A stretch of 64,000 bases of DNA. Origin: Limnanthes douglasii subsp. nivea. Taxonomy: Eukaryota; Streptophyta; Magnoliopsida; Brassicales; Limnanthaceae. How positions within the stretch are numbered: the stretch's first letter is position 1; each line of letters opens with the position of its first letter. The notes under the pieces were generated by a model, which was not told the origin of the DNA, did not search any database, and was given only the letters and a program-made list of their open reading frames with translations. The translations under genes were made by a program, and so were the position numbers. This document shows positions 1-9,668 of this stretch, in pieces. The stretch spans positions 71,691,910 through 71,755,909 of the forward strand of contig JAUPFV010000001.1 in assembly GCA_036936605.1 (NCBI GenBank), read 5' to 3'.

Positions 1-6
1 CAACAA

Positions 7-1350
7 ATGGCTGAGTGGGCAGAAAAGTCTTGGGGAAATGGCTTTCATTCAGCATTTGAGCCTATTAACTTTGTCAACAGCCATCTCTGGCGTATATCCT
101 TAGGGGCTGACTTCCCTCAAGATCCGATGACGTTACCAGATCCCATCCTAGCAGTTCAGAGGATACTTGCACCAGATGGGAAATGCTATCTTCCGACCCG
201 GAATCGAAGTGATAGCCATCTTCCTTTAAAGAAGAAAGGAAAATTGACCCACAAGAAGGCCAGCACAAGTAGGGCTAACCCTTCTAAGACTTCGAAGCGT
301 GCAGGGAAAAGAAAAGAATCTGCACCTTCGCTTCCCACCATATCCGAAGAAGATCAGCCTGTCCTGAAAAAGAAAAAGGACACCTCTCCAAAAAAGAAAA
401 AGAGTAAGTCTAGCAAGCCAAATGAAAAGAATGAAGCTGATATACTAGAGGCTGTGCTAGCTTCCGAAGCGCAAGGTAAAACTTTTATTGAGGAAAACCC
501 TGAAGGAGGACTGACACTAGAAGATAATCAAATAGACGATTATCTCAACTTCGAAAACTTTAACTCAAGTGGGGATTTTGTGTTTCCTGGCTCCCAACCT
601 ACCAATGTTATTCCACCAACTTCTACTGGGGCTGCTACGGCTTCGACATCTAACGCCATCGCTCCTGTTCATCAGCCAACAGTCTTTCCTCATTCAGAGA
701 GATCCGATGAGGTAACTTCAATTCTGCAACCTTTTCCAAATTTAAGTGTTGCAGTCAAAAAGTTATATGAAGAGGTGAACAATTCTCAAGCTCAATTGGA
801 GCGCCTTGCCCAAGAGTTAGCTAAGAGCAGAAAAGAAATACAGTCTGAAAAGACTTCGAAAAATGAAGCACTCCAAAAATTCGAAGCTGAAAAAGAACAG
901 CTTCTCAAAGAACACAAAGAAGAAGTCGAAGCTCTTAAGACTAATCATCTGCTGGCCCTTGAAAGTCTAAAGTCTGAACATTCTACCGCTATTTTCAATG
1001 CTGAGAAGCTTATTAAAGATACTAAAGAAAAACTAGAAAATAGCCCAACTGAGATTTCTACACTTCGAGCAGGATTCGAAGAAGAAAAGAAAGCTGCCGT
1101 CAAAAAGGCTGAAAACAAAGTTGGTTCTTTAATGCTCGAAGGTATCAAGAAAGCTCAAATTGATACATCTATTCAGCTTTTTCGAGAAGTTCATGCTGCT
1201 TGTCCAAGACTAGACTTATCAAACCTTTGGAAACAGGTTCTAGAAGAACAACGCCCAAAGGAAGCATTCGAAGCACCACCAAGCTCCTCCTCCGAAGAAG
1301 AAAATAATTCAGAAGAGGAGTCATCAGAAGAAGAAGAAGATGATGCTTAA
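7..1350 (+). CDS. Antisense additional ORF (aORF) of Tat element copy A, 3' exon
   Basis: Open frame antisense to gag-pol of the surrounding element. The ATG at position 7 is probably internal: in copy B the same MAEWAEK sequence lies just downstream of an intron acceptor and is preceded by IPRRFKSRRKTAKDIFKR. The visible part has a conserved block (residues 1-75, ending SDSHLPLKKKGK), a Lys/Ser-rich stretch with NLS-like KKKK runs (about 75-140), a Ser/Thr/Pro linker, a long heptad-rich coiled coil (about 245-400) and an acidic Ser/Glu tail ending EEEEDDA. No enzymatic motif is seen. The architecture (basic region, coiled coil, acidic tail) suggests a nuclear, multimerising protein, but the function is unknown. 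The stop is followed by an 18-nt T run from about 1363. Confidence 0.8.
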   Translation: MAEWAEKSWGNGFHSAFEPINFVNSHLWRISLGADFPQDPMTLPDPILAVQRILAPDGKCYLPTRNRSDSHLPLKKKGKLTHKKASTSRANPSKTSKRAGKRKESAPSLPTISEEDQPVLKKKKDTSPKKKKSKSSKPNEKNEADILEAVLASEAQGKTFIEENPEGGLTLEDNQIDDYLNFENFNSSGDFVFPGSQPTNVIPPTSTGAATASTSNAIAPVHQPTVFPHSERSDEVTSILQPFPNLSVAVKKLYEEVNNSQAQLERLAQELAKSRKEIQSEKTSKNEALQKFEAEKEQLLKEHKEEVEALKTNHLLALESLKSEHSTAIFNAEKLIKDTKEKLENSPTEISTLRAGFEEEKKAAVKKAENKVGSLMLEGIKKAQIDTSIQLFREVHAACPRLDLSNLWKQVLEEQRPKEAFEAPPSSSSEEENNSEEESSEEEEDDA

Positions 1351-1503
1351 TAGGCTAGGCAGTTTTTTTTTTTTTTTTTTGTATGTGGTTAAGTACTTCC
1401 CCCCTTTTTTGTAAACTTCGTATTTTGTCCAACGAACAAACCACTTTTTTTTTATATCTTAAATTTCTGGTATACTTGTTTGAACTGGTTATTTCTAAAA
1501 TTA

Positions 1504-1809
1504 GATGCACTCATAAGATGTGGCACTTCGAAAAATAGATGCACTCATAAGACGTGGCACCTCGAAAAATAGATGCACTCATAAGACGTGGCACCTCGAA
1601 AAATAGATGCACTCATAAGACGTGGCACCTCGAAAAATAGATGCACTCATAAGACGTGGCACCTCGAAAAATAGATGCACTCATAAGACGTGGCACCTCG
1701 AAAAATAGATGCACTCATAAGACGTGGCACCTCGAAAAATAGATGCACTCATAAGATGTGGCACCTCGAAAAATAGATGCACTCATAAGACGTGGCACCT
1801 CGAAAATTT
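1504..1809. repeat. 34-bp tandem repeat, 9 copies
   Basis: The unit GATGCACTCATAAGACGTGG plus 14 nt (containing CACCTCGAAAAATA) recurs at 1504, 1538, 1572, 1606, 1640, 1674, 1708, 1742 and 1776, with only one or two substitutions between copies. It lies between the end of the aORF and the end of pol, inside the retrotransposon's 3' untranslated region. Minisatellites are known in this part of Tat-lineage elements. The small ORFs across it simply read through the repeat. Confidence 0.97.
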
Positions 1810-2040
1810 GGTTGTTTCTTCAAAGCTATCGCTTCGGAAAATTATTCTTGGTCAACTTTCAAAGATGATCAGTCTTTGCCAAGTTACCAAAATAATAAAT
1901 CACACATTATAATAAACAACCAATGGCCAAAAGAAATTTTATTAAAAAATCCAATATTAACCAGACACCTCGTTAAAACCTTTCTGGGCCAACAGATAAG
2001 GAAAGAGTATGTCTGTTTTACAAAAATTCGAAGTTCAGTT

Positions 2041-3832
2041 TTACTCACAGTACAATTTCAAGTGCTCTATATTCCAAGGATGTTTGAGCATCCTCCCTTC
2101 TCGATCTGACAACCTGTAGGAACCTGGCTTAACCCTCATTTTGACTTCGTAAGGACCTTCCCAGTTTGGGGCCAATTTTCCGAGGTGTTTATCCCTAGTG
2201 TGAAGAAATACTTTTCGCAATACTCGATCGCCAATTTTGAATTCTCTCCTCTTAATTTTAGCATCGTACCTGCTCCTCATTAATGTTTGATAATGGATCA
2301 CATTCAAATGTGCTTTGACCCTTTTTTTCTTCCAACAAATCAAGCTCCACCCTTCTAGCTTCATCGTTGTCCGCATCAGAATATTGTAGTAGTCTATAAG
2401 AAGGCAATGTAGATTCAGCAGGGCACACAACATCCATTCCATATACTAAAGAGAAAGGAGTCTCTTTTGTAGCCTCTCTAGGGGTTGTTCTATATGCCCA
2501 TAGCACCTCTTGAAGATAATTTGGCCATTTCCCTGCTGCTCCTGCCAAATTTTTCTTCAAACCATCCAAAATAGATCTATTCGTAACTTCCACCTGTCCA
2601 TTTGCCTGGGGGTGGAAAGGAGTGGAAAAGCATTGCTGTATCCCTTTCGAAGAGCAAAAAGAGTCCATTTCCTTGTTATTAAATTGAGGACCGTTGTCCG
2701 TCGTTATTTTTCGAGGTATTCCAAAACGGTAGCAAATGTTACTTTGAATAAACTTGATTACATCCTTAGCTTTTGTCCCAGCTAAGGGTTCTGCTTCTGC
2801 CCACTTCGAAAAATAATCAACCGCAACAATAATCATCTGTCTTCCACCAGACGCCATAGGTAATGGTCCCACTAAATCAATCCCCCACCTATCGAAAGGA
2901 ACCACCTCTGAAATTGTCATTAGGGGTACTGCTGGTTTGTGTATTAAATTTGCATACCTTTGGAAAGTATCACAGCTTCGAACTAACGACTTGGCATCTT
3001 GCATAATAGTAGGCCAATAATATCCTGCCAATAATACTCGACGCGTTAAGGCTTTGAATCCACAATGAGCTGATCCATCCCCATCATGCAGTTCGGATAA
3101 AATGTCCTGAGACTCTTGTTTGCTCAAACATCGTAGTAAAGGTTTCGACGCAGACCTTTTGTATAGTACCCCATCCAATACCACATAGCCAAGAGCTTTG
3201 TACTTTATTTTCTTAAGCAAGTGTTTATCAAGAGGTAAAATTCCCTTCGAAATAAAATTTAACAAGTCAAACCTCCAATCTCCTCGAGCGCACATCGGAT
3301 CTCTTACTATCTCATTAACAACTTCACACTGCTCAGAATTCGGTATGATCGAAGGCGATGGTTGTGTAATGATCCACGGATATTCTTCAGAGTAAGCCAT
3401 TGTTGCCAAAGAATCAGCCATTGTGTTGCTACCTCTTCGAATATGCTCCACTTCGACATTTTCAAACTGTGCCATTATTCCCCGAAGCTCTCGTAAGTAC
3501 AAAACCAAACGTTCCTTTTTAGCTTCCGATACTCCTTTAACATGGTTAACTACCAACTGTGAATCTGTTTCCAAGCGCACAAATGTCGCTCCACAAATCT
3601 TTGCTAACCGTAATCCTGCTAGCACAGCTTCATACTCAGCTTCGTTATTCGAAGCATGAAAGCCAAATTTTATAGCTTGAAACATAAATTCCCCTGTTGG
3701 TGCCACCAGTTCAACTCCTGCACTTGACCCTTTACTACTGGATCCTCCATCAGTTCGTACCGTCCACGTCGGATTCTCGTTCACCTTTTCACCATCTTTC
3801 TCTTCGGATCTGCTTGAGTGAAATTCCACCAA
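2041..3832 (-). pseudogene. Tat pol, 3' half: second (archaeal-type) RNase H and integrase, frameshifted
   Basis: From about residue 24 of the upstream frame, WTVRTDGGSSSKGSSAGVEL with NNEAEYEAVLAGL and LETDSQLVVNHV is the second RNase H typical of Tat elements. The integrase follows: a zinc-binding region around HCGFKALTRRVLLAGYYWP...SCDTFQRY, then the catalytic core with WGIDLVGPLP (D), ITTDNGPQF (D) and ANGQVEVTNRSI (E). The second Cys of the usual CxxC is Phe here (CDTF). After FSLVYGMD the frame shifts in a 7-nt homopolymer at 2322-2328 and continues in another frame to 2041 (DRVLRKVFLHTRD...GPYEVKMRVKPGSYRL, the integrase C-terminus). Restoring one frame needs only a single-base change in that run. 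Confidence 0.92.
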
Positions 3833-5348
3833 AAAAATCTGCTAAGGCTTGAGCTTTGATAGCTGTTCGAGGAGAGAATAACACATCGAAATCTCCTAAT
3901 TCCATAGACCACTTGGTCATCCTTCCTGAGATGTCTGGCTTTTGCAAAACGTTTTTTAATGGATATGAAGTTCGAACCACAATCGTATGTGCCTGGAAGT
4001 AAGGACGCATTTTTTTTGCAGCCACCACTATGCACAATGCCAATTTTTCGAGCTTCAAATAGCGCTTCTCAGCATCAACCAAACTTTTGCTGACATAGTA
4101 GACAGGCTTCGAAATTCTCGTATCCTCACTGACAAGAAATGCACTTACTGCATAATCCGACACCGCTATATACAAAAATAACTGCTCACCTTTTCGAGGC
4201 TTTGATAATATTTCAGGAGAAGATAAAAGATTTTTGATCTTTATAAAAGCTTCTTCACAATCCGAAGTCCACTCAAAATTATTAGGTCTTCGTAGCACCT
4301 GGAAAAAAGGCAAGCACTTATCTGAAAAACGAGAAATGAATCTGTTCAAAGCTGCTAACCTGCCTGTTAACATTTGCACTTCTTTAATATTCCGAGGTGA
4401 AGACATCGATATCAGGGCCTTCAATTGTTCTGGATCCACCTCGATTCCTCTTTCACTAATCATGTATCCCAAAAACTTGCCAGATCGAACTCCAAATGTA
4501 CATTTTTCTAGGTTCAATTTCAATTGTATTGCTCTAAGATTCAAAAACGTCTCTTCTAAATCATCAATGTGTTCATCATCACTTCTGCTTTTAACAAGCA
4601 TGTCATCAATGTACACTTCGATATTTCTCCCAATCTGTGAAGAAAACGCCTTATTCATCAGCCTTTGATATGTTGACCCAGCATTTTTTAATCCGAACGG
4701 CATTACTTTATAGCAGTGCAAACCCCTGTCAGTAATAAAAGTCGTGCTTTCTTCATCATCTGGATTCATTCGAATCTGATTATACCCTGAAAATGCATCC
4801 ATGAAAGTCAAGATTTTATTTCCCGAAGTAGAATCCACTAGCTGATCGATTCGAGGCACCGGAAAAGGATCTTTTGGACAGGCTCTATTCAAATCTGTGA
4901 AGTCCACACACATTCGCCATTTTCCATTCTTCTTTTTTACTACCACCGGATTAGCCGTCCACCTCGGATAATTGGCTTCTCTGATATGACCCATCTTGTA
5001 CAGTCGATCCACCTCGGCAACTATTGCCTCGGATTTCTCCAATGAAAAAGCCCTTCTTTTTTGAATTATCGGTTTGACCTTCGGATCAAACGCCAAACTA
5101 TGACATATTATGTCACTTGGGACCCCCACCACGTCTTCAGACCTCCACGCAAAAACATCCAAATTTTCAGATAAAAAAGTCAACAACTTTTCTCGCATCG
5201 ATAAAGATAACAAGGTGCCAATTCGAAGCACCCTGCCATTATTGAAAGTATATTCCTCTATTTCTTCATTGACCACCACAGAACTCGGGGTTGACCTCGG
5301 ATCATCAATTCCCTCGTCTGTTCCATCAGAAGACAACCCCCCAAACTG
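3789..5348 (-). CDS. Tat pol, 5' half: reverse transcriptase and RNase H
   Basis: The frame is the same as gag-pro and begins right after a single TAG codon at 5349-5351. RT motifs in order: KKNGKWRMCVDFTDLNRACP, FMDAFSGYNQIRM, MPFGLKNAGSTYQRLM, catalytic VYIDDMLVKS, then LGYMISERGIEV and the RT connection. The first RNase H follows (LFLYIAVSDYAVSAFLV, KPVYYVSKSL, YLKLEKLAL). The frame is lost at a 7-nt A run (3831-3837 on the plus strand, T on the coding strand). With one base fewer the protein would read ADFLVEFHSS directly into the next domain, so the two pol halves belong together. Confidence 0.93.
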   Translation of the reverse strand, partial: QFGGLSSDGTDEGIDDPRSTPSSVVVNEEIEEYTFNNGRVLRIGTLLSLSMREKLLTFLSENLDVFAWRSEDVVGVPSDIICHSLAFDPKVKPIIQKRRAFSLEKSEAIVAEVDRLYKMGHIREANYPRWTANPVVVKKKNGKWRMCVDFTDLNRACPKDPFPVPRIDQLVDSTSGNKILTFMDAFSGYNQIRMNPDDEESTTFITDRGLHCYKVMPFGLKNAGSTYQRLMNKAFSSQIGRNIEVYIDDMLVKSRSDDEHIDDLEETFLNLRAIQLKLNLEKCTFGVRSGKFLGYMISERGIEVDPEQLKALISMSSPRNIKEVQMLTGRLAALNRFISRFSDKCLPFFQVLRRPNNFEWTSDCEEAFIKIKNLLSSPEILSKPRKGEQLFLYIAVSDYAVSAFLVSEDTRISKPVYYVSKSLVDAEKRYLKLEKLALCIVVAAKKMRPYFQAHTIVVRTSYPLKNVLQKPDISGRMTKWSMELGDFDVLFSPRTAIKAQALADFFGGISLKQIRRERW

Positions 5349-7793
5349 CTAATTCTCCATCAGATCATCAGAACTTTTGCCCCGTAGTCTAAATGCTGCA
5401 GCATAACATTCTCTTGCCACCTTTTGATCACTTCGAACTACGCCGACTCGGTCCTCAATCACATACTTCAAACACTGATGAACTGTAGAAACTACAGCAT
5501 ACATTTTCGCCAACCACGACCTCCCAAAAATAGCATTGTAACTTGATGGACAATCCACCACTACAAAAAGTACTTGTACTTTCTTCTTGAAAGGCCCCTT
5601 TCCCAAAGAAACTTCACCCTCGAACTCTCCTATCACATTGGCTGTTGCACCAGTAAACCCTATGATAGTCCTTTCTGATCTTTCTATTCGAGGCGGAGCA
5701 GTTAATCTCTCATATGTTGACTTAAAAAGCACATTAGCAGAGCTCCCTGTATCAATCAGCACTCGTCGAATCTCCACCCCGCATACTTCTGCTCCTATGA
5801 CCACTGCATCTTCATGTGGCCCAGTAATCCCCCTTAAATCATCCCCATCGAAAATTATAAAGGGCACATCCTTTCTGTTTCTTAAGTGTGCCGATGCGCC
5901 TCCCTCAATCTGTCGTGTTAAGTTCACTATATGCCTCTTCCTCGAATTATTAGTGTTGTTAGTCATCGAATCTCCCCCAAATATTGTAAGTGATTCGAAG
6001 AAGGCACACAAATCTCGAACACGTCCCTGACGCATCGGCTCATCTATTGACATTAACAAAAGTCGACTGGGGTCTGGTTCGACATATTCCGATGCCACAT
6101 CGAAACCATTGCCTTCACCTGCAACATCTAAAATCATTAGTGCAGTTTCCTGCTTAGAACTAGGATTACCAACTTTCGGAGCTACAGCCTTGGCATTCTT
6201 CCTGACATATTCCAGCAACTTTCCATTTTCGATCAAAATTTGCATTTCCTTCTTTAGAGCAATGCAATCATTTGTATCATGGCCGACATCGTCATGATAC
6301 CTGCAGAACTTATTATTACGCTCCTCTCTTGTCTTGTTAATCGCTGGCGGCTTTCTAAAATTTATTGTTCCCCTTGTTTTTTCATATATCGAAGCCACGC
6401 TTTCAGTTAGATCTGCATAATAATCTGGCCTTACCCACACATTCGGTCTGGATCTAAACTGTTGTTGATTATTAGAGTTGTGTTGATTATATCCCCCTTG
6501 ATACGAGTTCGAAGCTCCTCGGTTAGATACATTTTGATTATTCTTCGGACGCGAGGGATTGTTGTTCGATGTGTTAGATTGTCCACTCCCCTTCTGAACA
6601 GTACTAGCACCTCCTCGAACCTGTGTCGATTCTTCGACCTTAATCTGATCCTCAACCTGAGCCATAAGAGCTCCAAATGTTAACGCCCTGCGCCTCGTAG
6701 TCTCATCGGCTAAATCCCCAGGCAACAGCCCTTGCCTAAACGCCGCCATAGCCACACTTTCTTCACAATCATCCAATTCAGCCTTTGTTGACACAAACCT
6801 CTTAGTATAATCCTTTAACTTCTCTCCCACGGCCTGCTTGCATTGTATTATTGTGTCTCCATTGGCTCTCATTTCCTTGCTTCCCACAAACTGTCTTCGG
6901 AAAGCGGTATAGAAGCCTCTAAAATTTGCAATTGACTCTTTAGGAATCTTGTTGAACCATTTCAGCGCAGTTCCTTTAAACGTTTGAGAGAATGCTCTAC
7001 ATACCAATTTATCGTCGTCTTCGAAATTAGTCATGTAGTTTTTAAATTGTTCTATGTGGTCATCGTGATCTTGAGTCCCATCAAACTTATCAACTTTAGA
7101 AATATCAAACCGCCTCGGAAGCGGCACAGATCTGATCTCCCTGATCAATGGTGAGTCCCTCCAGTCAACTCCCTGAACGTACTGATCCTCATTTCTCATC
7201 CCCACAGTAGCATATAAGCTAGACTCACCTTCATATTTTCAAGGCGAATATCTCCGAGGCGAATATTTCCGAGGTGAATATACTCGCCTCTCTTTCTTTT
7301 TCCTTCCTTCCTTATACACCCTAGCTGGCCGGAGCTCACGCTCTACTCCTCTTGAATGGCCTCGAGAACGTTCGTACTTTGGTGTTTCATCAGACTCAGA
7401 ATCTTCGAAATCCTCTTCATCACTAGAATTCACAAACAATCGCTTTTGTAATTTTTCTTTCCTCTTTATCCCACTATACTCTTTCTTTTGCTCAAAACGT
7501 GTTTTACGCTGTTCATATCGATCGTCGCCATCGTCCATCGACTGATCCGACTGATCATTCTGATCGCCCCTTGCTATTTTAGACCTAAGCCTAGGGCCAT
7601 CATTATTTCCCTTCTTTTTCATCAATTCGTCAAGCTCTGCCACCTTCCTTATCATCTCATTCATTTTTCCTTCAAAATCAAATTGGATTGATTGAGTTGG
7701 AATCGATTTACCTGCCTCTTGCAGATCGGATTTCAGTGTTTCCATAGCCTTGCGAACAGATGGATTGTCACCTTCCTCTGGATTCATCTTCAA
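5349..7793 (-). CDS. Tat gag-protease, one internal TGA
   Basis: One reading frame from the ATG at 7793 to TAG at 5349, interrupted by TGA at 7239-7241. The N-terminal part (about 184 aa) is charged, with Asp/Glu/Arg runs and a repeated YSPRRYSP motif just before the TGA. The capsid-like gag follows (WRDSPLIREI, LPRRFDISKVDKFDGTQDHD, ALKWFNKIPKESI, RRQFVGSKEMRANGDTI), then a Gln/Asn-rich linker and a Tat-type zinc-knuckle-like segment, CRYHDDVGHDTNDC. The aspartic protease has VLIDTGSSANVLF, and FGRSWLAKM lies further on. The reading frame continues into RT across the TAG, so gag-pro-RT form one frame with a leaky-looking stop. Confidence 0.92.
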
Positions 7794-7897
7794 TCAGCGA
7801 CAAAATCAAACAAAATATGAAAATTCGAACGAAAAACTTTGCAAAACGAAAACTCGAACGTCGATTTCTGATCTGTTGATCAAGGTATCCTCGCACC

Positions 7898-7917
7898 CCC
7901 TCTTTCTAGCGCCAATT
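7898..7917 (-). other. Primer binding site of Tat copy A
   Basis: Directly inside the 5' LTR the element strand reads TTGGCGCTAGAAAGAGGGG. TGGCGC next to the LTR end is the usual position and start of a tRNA-primed PBS in plant Ty3/gypsy elements. I have not assigned the tRNA. Confidence 0.7.
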
Positions 7918-8200
7918 TGGTAAGAATTAAAGCTGTATTGACAAAATCAAGAACACAAATCTACTTAGAGAATTTTTGGAAGTGAAAAGTGCTTCTGATT
8001 ATTTCATAGGCATAACCGACTTCTTCAGCCTCTTTAAATAGACTGAGTGAGTTAGTTAGAGAAACGGTTACATAATGGTATATTTACAATTCAACCCTTA
8101 CATTTCTTCTAAAGCCTAATTTAACCCTATATTTACAGAACTTATCGCTTTAGTCCCTATCAATTGCACTTAGGTCCCTGAGGAATATCTTTCCTTATCA
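7918..8200 (-). repeat. 5' LTR of Tat copy A (283 bp)
   Basis: On the element strand it starts TGATAAGGAAAG and ends TTCTTACCA, with TG...CA termini. It aligns with the LTR of copy B at 61349-61636 over its whole length: both share a TTTCATAGG...TCTTTAAATAG core, a GTGAGTTAGTTA segment and the TTTCCTTATCA terminus. The flank TACCT follows on the right. At under 300 bp it is short for a Ty3/gypsy LTR. Confidence 0.9.
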
Positions 8201-9490
8201 TACCTCATTTGGAATCATGACATTTAACTTAACAGCATGCATGAACATAGCATATAACATGTAAAACATAAAATATTTGATAATATATATATCAGAGGAC
8301 AAACCATACTAGCATGAATTTTATGAGTTTGAGAAAAAAAATATCATTATCATTACTTTAATATTCTAAGTATCAATTGAGACCTTTCGGCGAGTCGATG
8401 TCACTTACTTAAATTAAAATAATATTATTTTTTTCTGAAGCACCGATAAACCTTTTAAATGGTCGATTTCATCTACTTAAAATTAAAAAATTACAGAGAT
8501 GAATTTATTATTTCTAAGTATCGATGAAACCTTCTGGAGGACCGATTTCATCTACTTAGAATTAAATCAACCACATTAATCATTTTCTGTAATTTTCTCT
8601 AATCCATGATAAAGTTAAACACAAACATTAGCCTTCTGGAGGGTAGATCATATTTGAATTTAAATTAATCATGAAACCATTCAAATCTTAAGATCCTCAA
8701 AACGTTAATTTAACCTTGTGGAAGGTCATTTAAATTAACTTTAAGATTCACATATCGGTCATCAAATCATTAGTCAATTTTACATTCAAGCATATACCAT
8801 TTATTTCACAATTTATACATTCATTGTAAATAGTATACCCAAACACATAATTTATGATATAAAGAATGAAAAATATTTTAATTAATTAGTAATTAATTTA
8901 AAAAATCCATAAATTATTTTTTCTTATTCTAGTTTTTTTTAATAGTGTTTTTTTTATGAATAGTGTTTTGGAAACCATTATTCAGCTTTGAAAACCGTAG
9001 TTCGTCTTCTAAAACCATTATTCACATTATTGTTTTCATGAATAGTGTTCCGTGAGTAAAATTGTTCACCTTTTGAAAAACACTGTTTACAATATTATTC
9101 ATCTTCCAAAAAATATTTTTCATAATATTTCTGCTTTGATGAATACGGTTTTCGGTGAATAGTGTTTTCAAAAAATTATTCACCTACCGGAAAACACTAT
9201 GCACAATACTATTTATTTTCTGTGTACGGTGAACATCCATGAACATCCTCCGATCAACGTTAACATCAGGAATTTAGCTGTCAATGGGTCGTTGTCCCAA
9301 TAGTTTGAATTAATTGATTAAATTAGGATTTTTTTTATTTTAATTTAAGAAAAAAAAATTCAAACATCAAATGATCCTTAACTTAATCGGAAAAAAATCT
9401 CAAACTATCAAACAAATAATTTATTCGTATCCAACATGAAAAACATATAAACATACCATTTTTCAATACGAATAAATGATTGAACATACT
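8201..9490. other. AT-rich spacer with degenerate repeats, no gene seen
   Basis: At about 8390-8760 a degenerate block recurs (CCTTCTGGAGG...CGATTTCATCTACTTA...AAATTAA). At about 8940-9220 the words GAATAGTGTTTT, CCATTATTCAC and AAAACACTATTC recur in both orientations. No open frame with protein character is visible. Position and style suggest decayed transposon internal or LTR sequence, but I cannot identify a family. Confidence 0.5.
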
Positions 9491-9668
9491 TGTTAAATAA
9501 CAAAGAGAGAAGTAGCCGCAGGAGGCGGCTAGGGTTTTGTGTTTATCAGAAAAATGTTCTTTTTTGTATTGAACTGTTTTTTTATAATGCAAACCCAAGT
9601 AAGGCTCTCAATATATAGAGAACTTAGAGGCATATACAAGGAAACTTAATACACTTAATATTCTAACA
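9491..9668 (-). repeat. 3' LTR of copia element
   Basis: 178 bp with TGTTA/TAACA inverted ends, nearly identical to 14082-14259. The adjacent polypurine tract on the element strand (TTGAGGGGGAG) marks it as the 3' LTR. Confidence 0.95.

Larger units (their letters stand above)
1..8200 (-). mobile_element. Ty3/gypsy LTR retrotransposon, Tat lineage, copy A (3' end outside window)
   Basis: The element reads right to left: 5' LTR (7918-8200), PBS, gag-pro, RT-RNase H, second RNase H-integrase, tandem repeat, then an ORF on the opposite strand running to the window edge. A second RNase H before the integrase, plus an extra ORF between pol and the 3' LTR, is typical of the Tat/Ogre/Grande branch. 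Coding damage in the visible part is small: one TGA in gag, one TAG between protease and RT, and two length changes in 7-nt homopolymers of pol. This suggests a fairly young copy, or homopolymer sequencing errors. The 5-bp flank to the right is TACCT; the matching flank is outside the window, so the target duplication cannot be tested. Confidence 0.93.

Noticed and set aside
1504..1809. Regular repeats resembling a CRISPR array
   Set aside because: Units are contiguous with no unique spacers and lie inside a plant retrotransposon; it is a minisatellite.
3198..6297. Several plus-strand frames of 60-150 aa opposite gag-pol of copy A
   Set aside because: Shadows of the minus-strand polyprotein, with no independent features.
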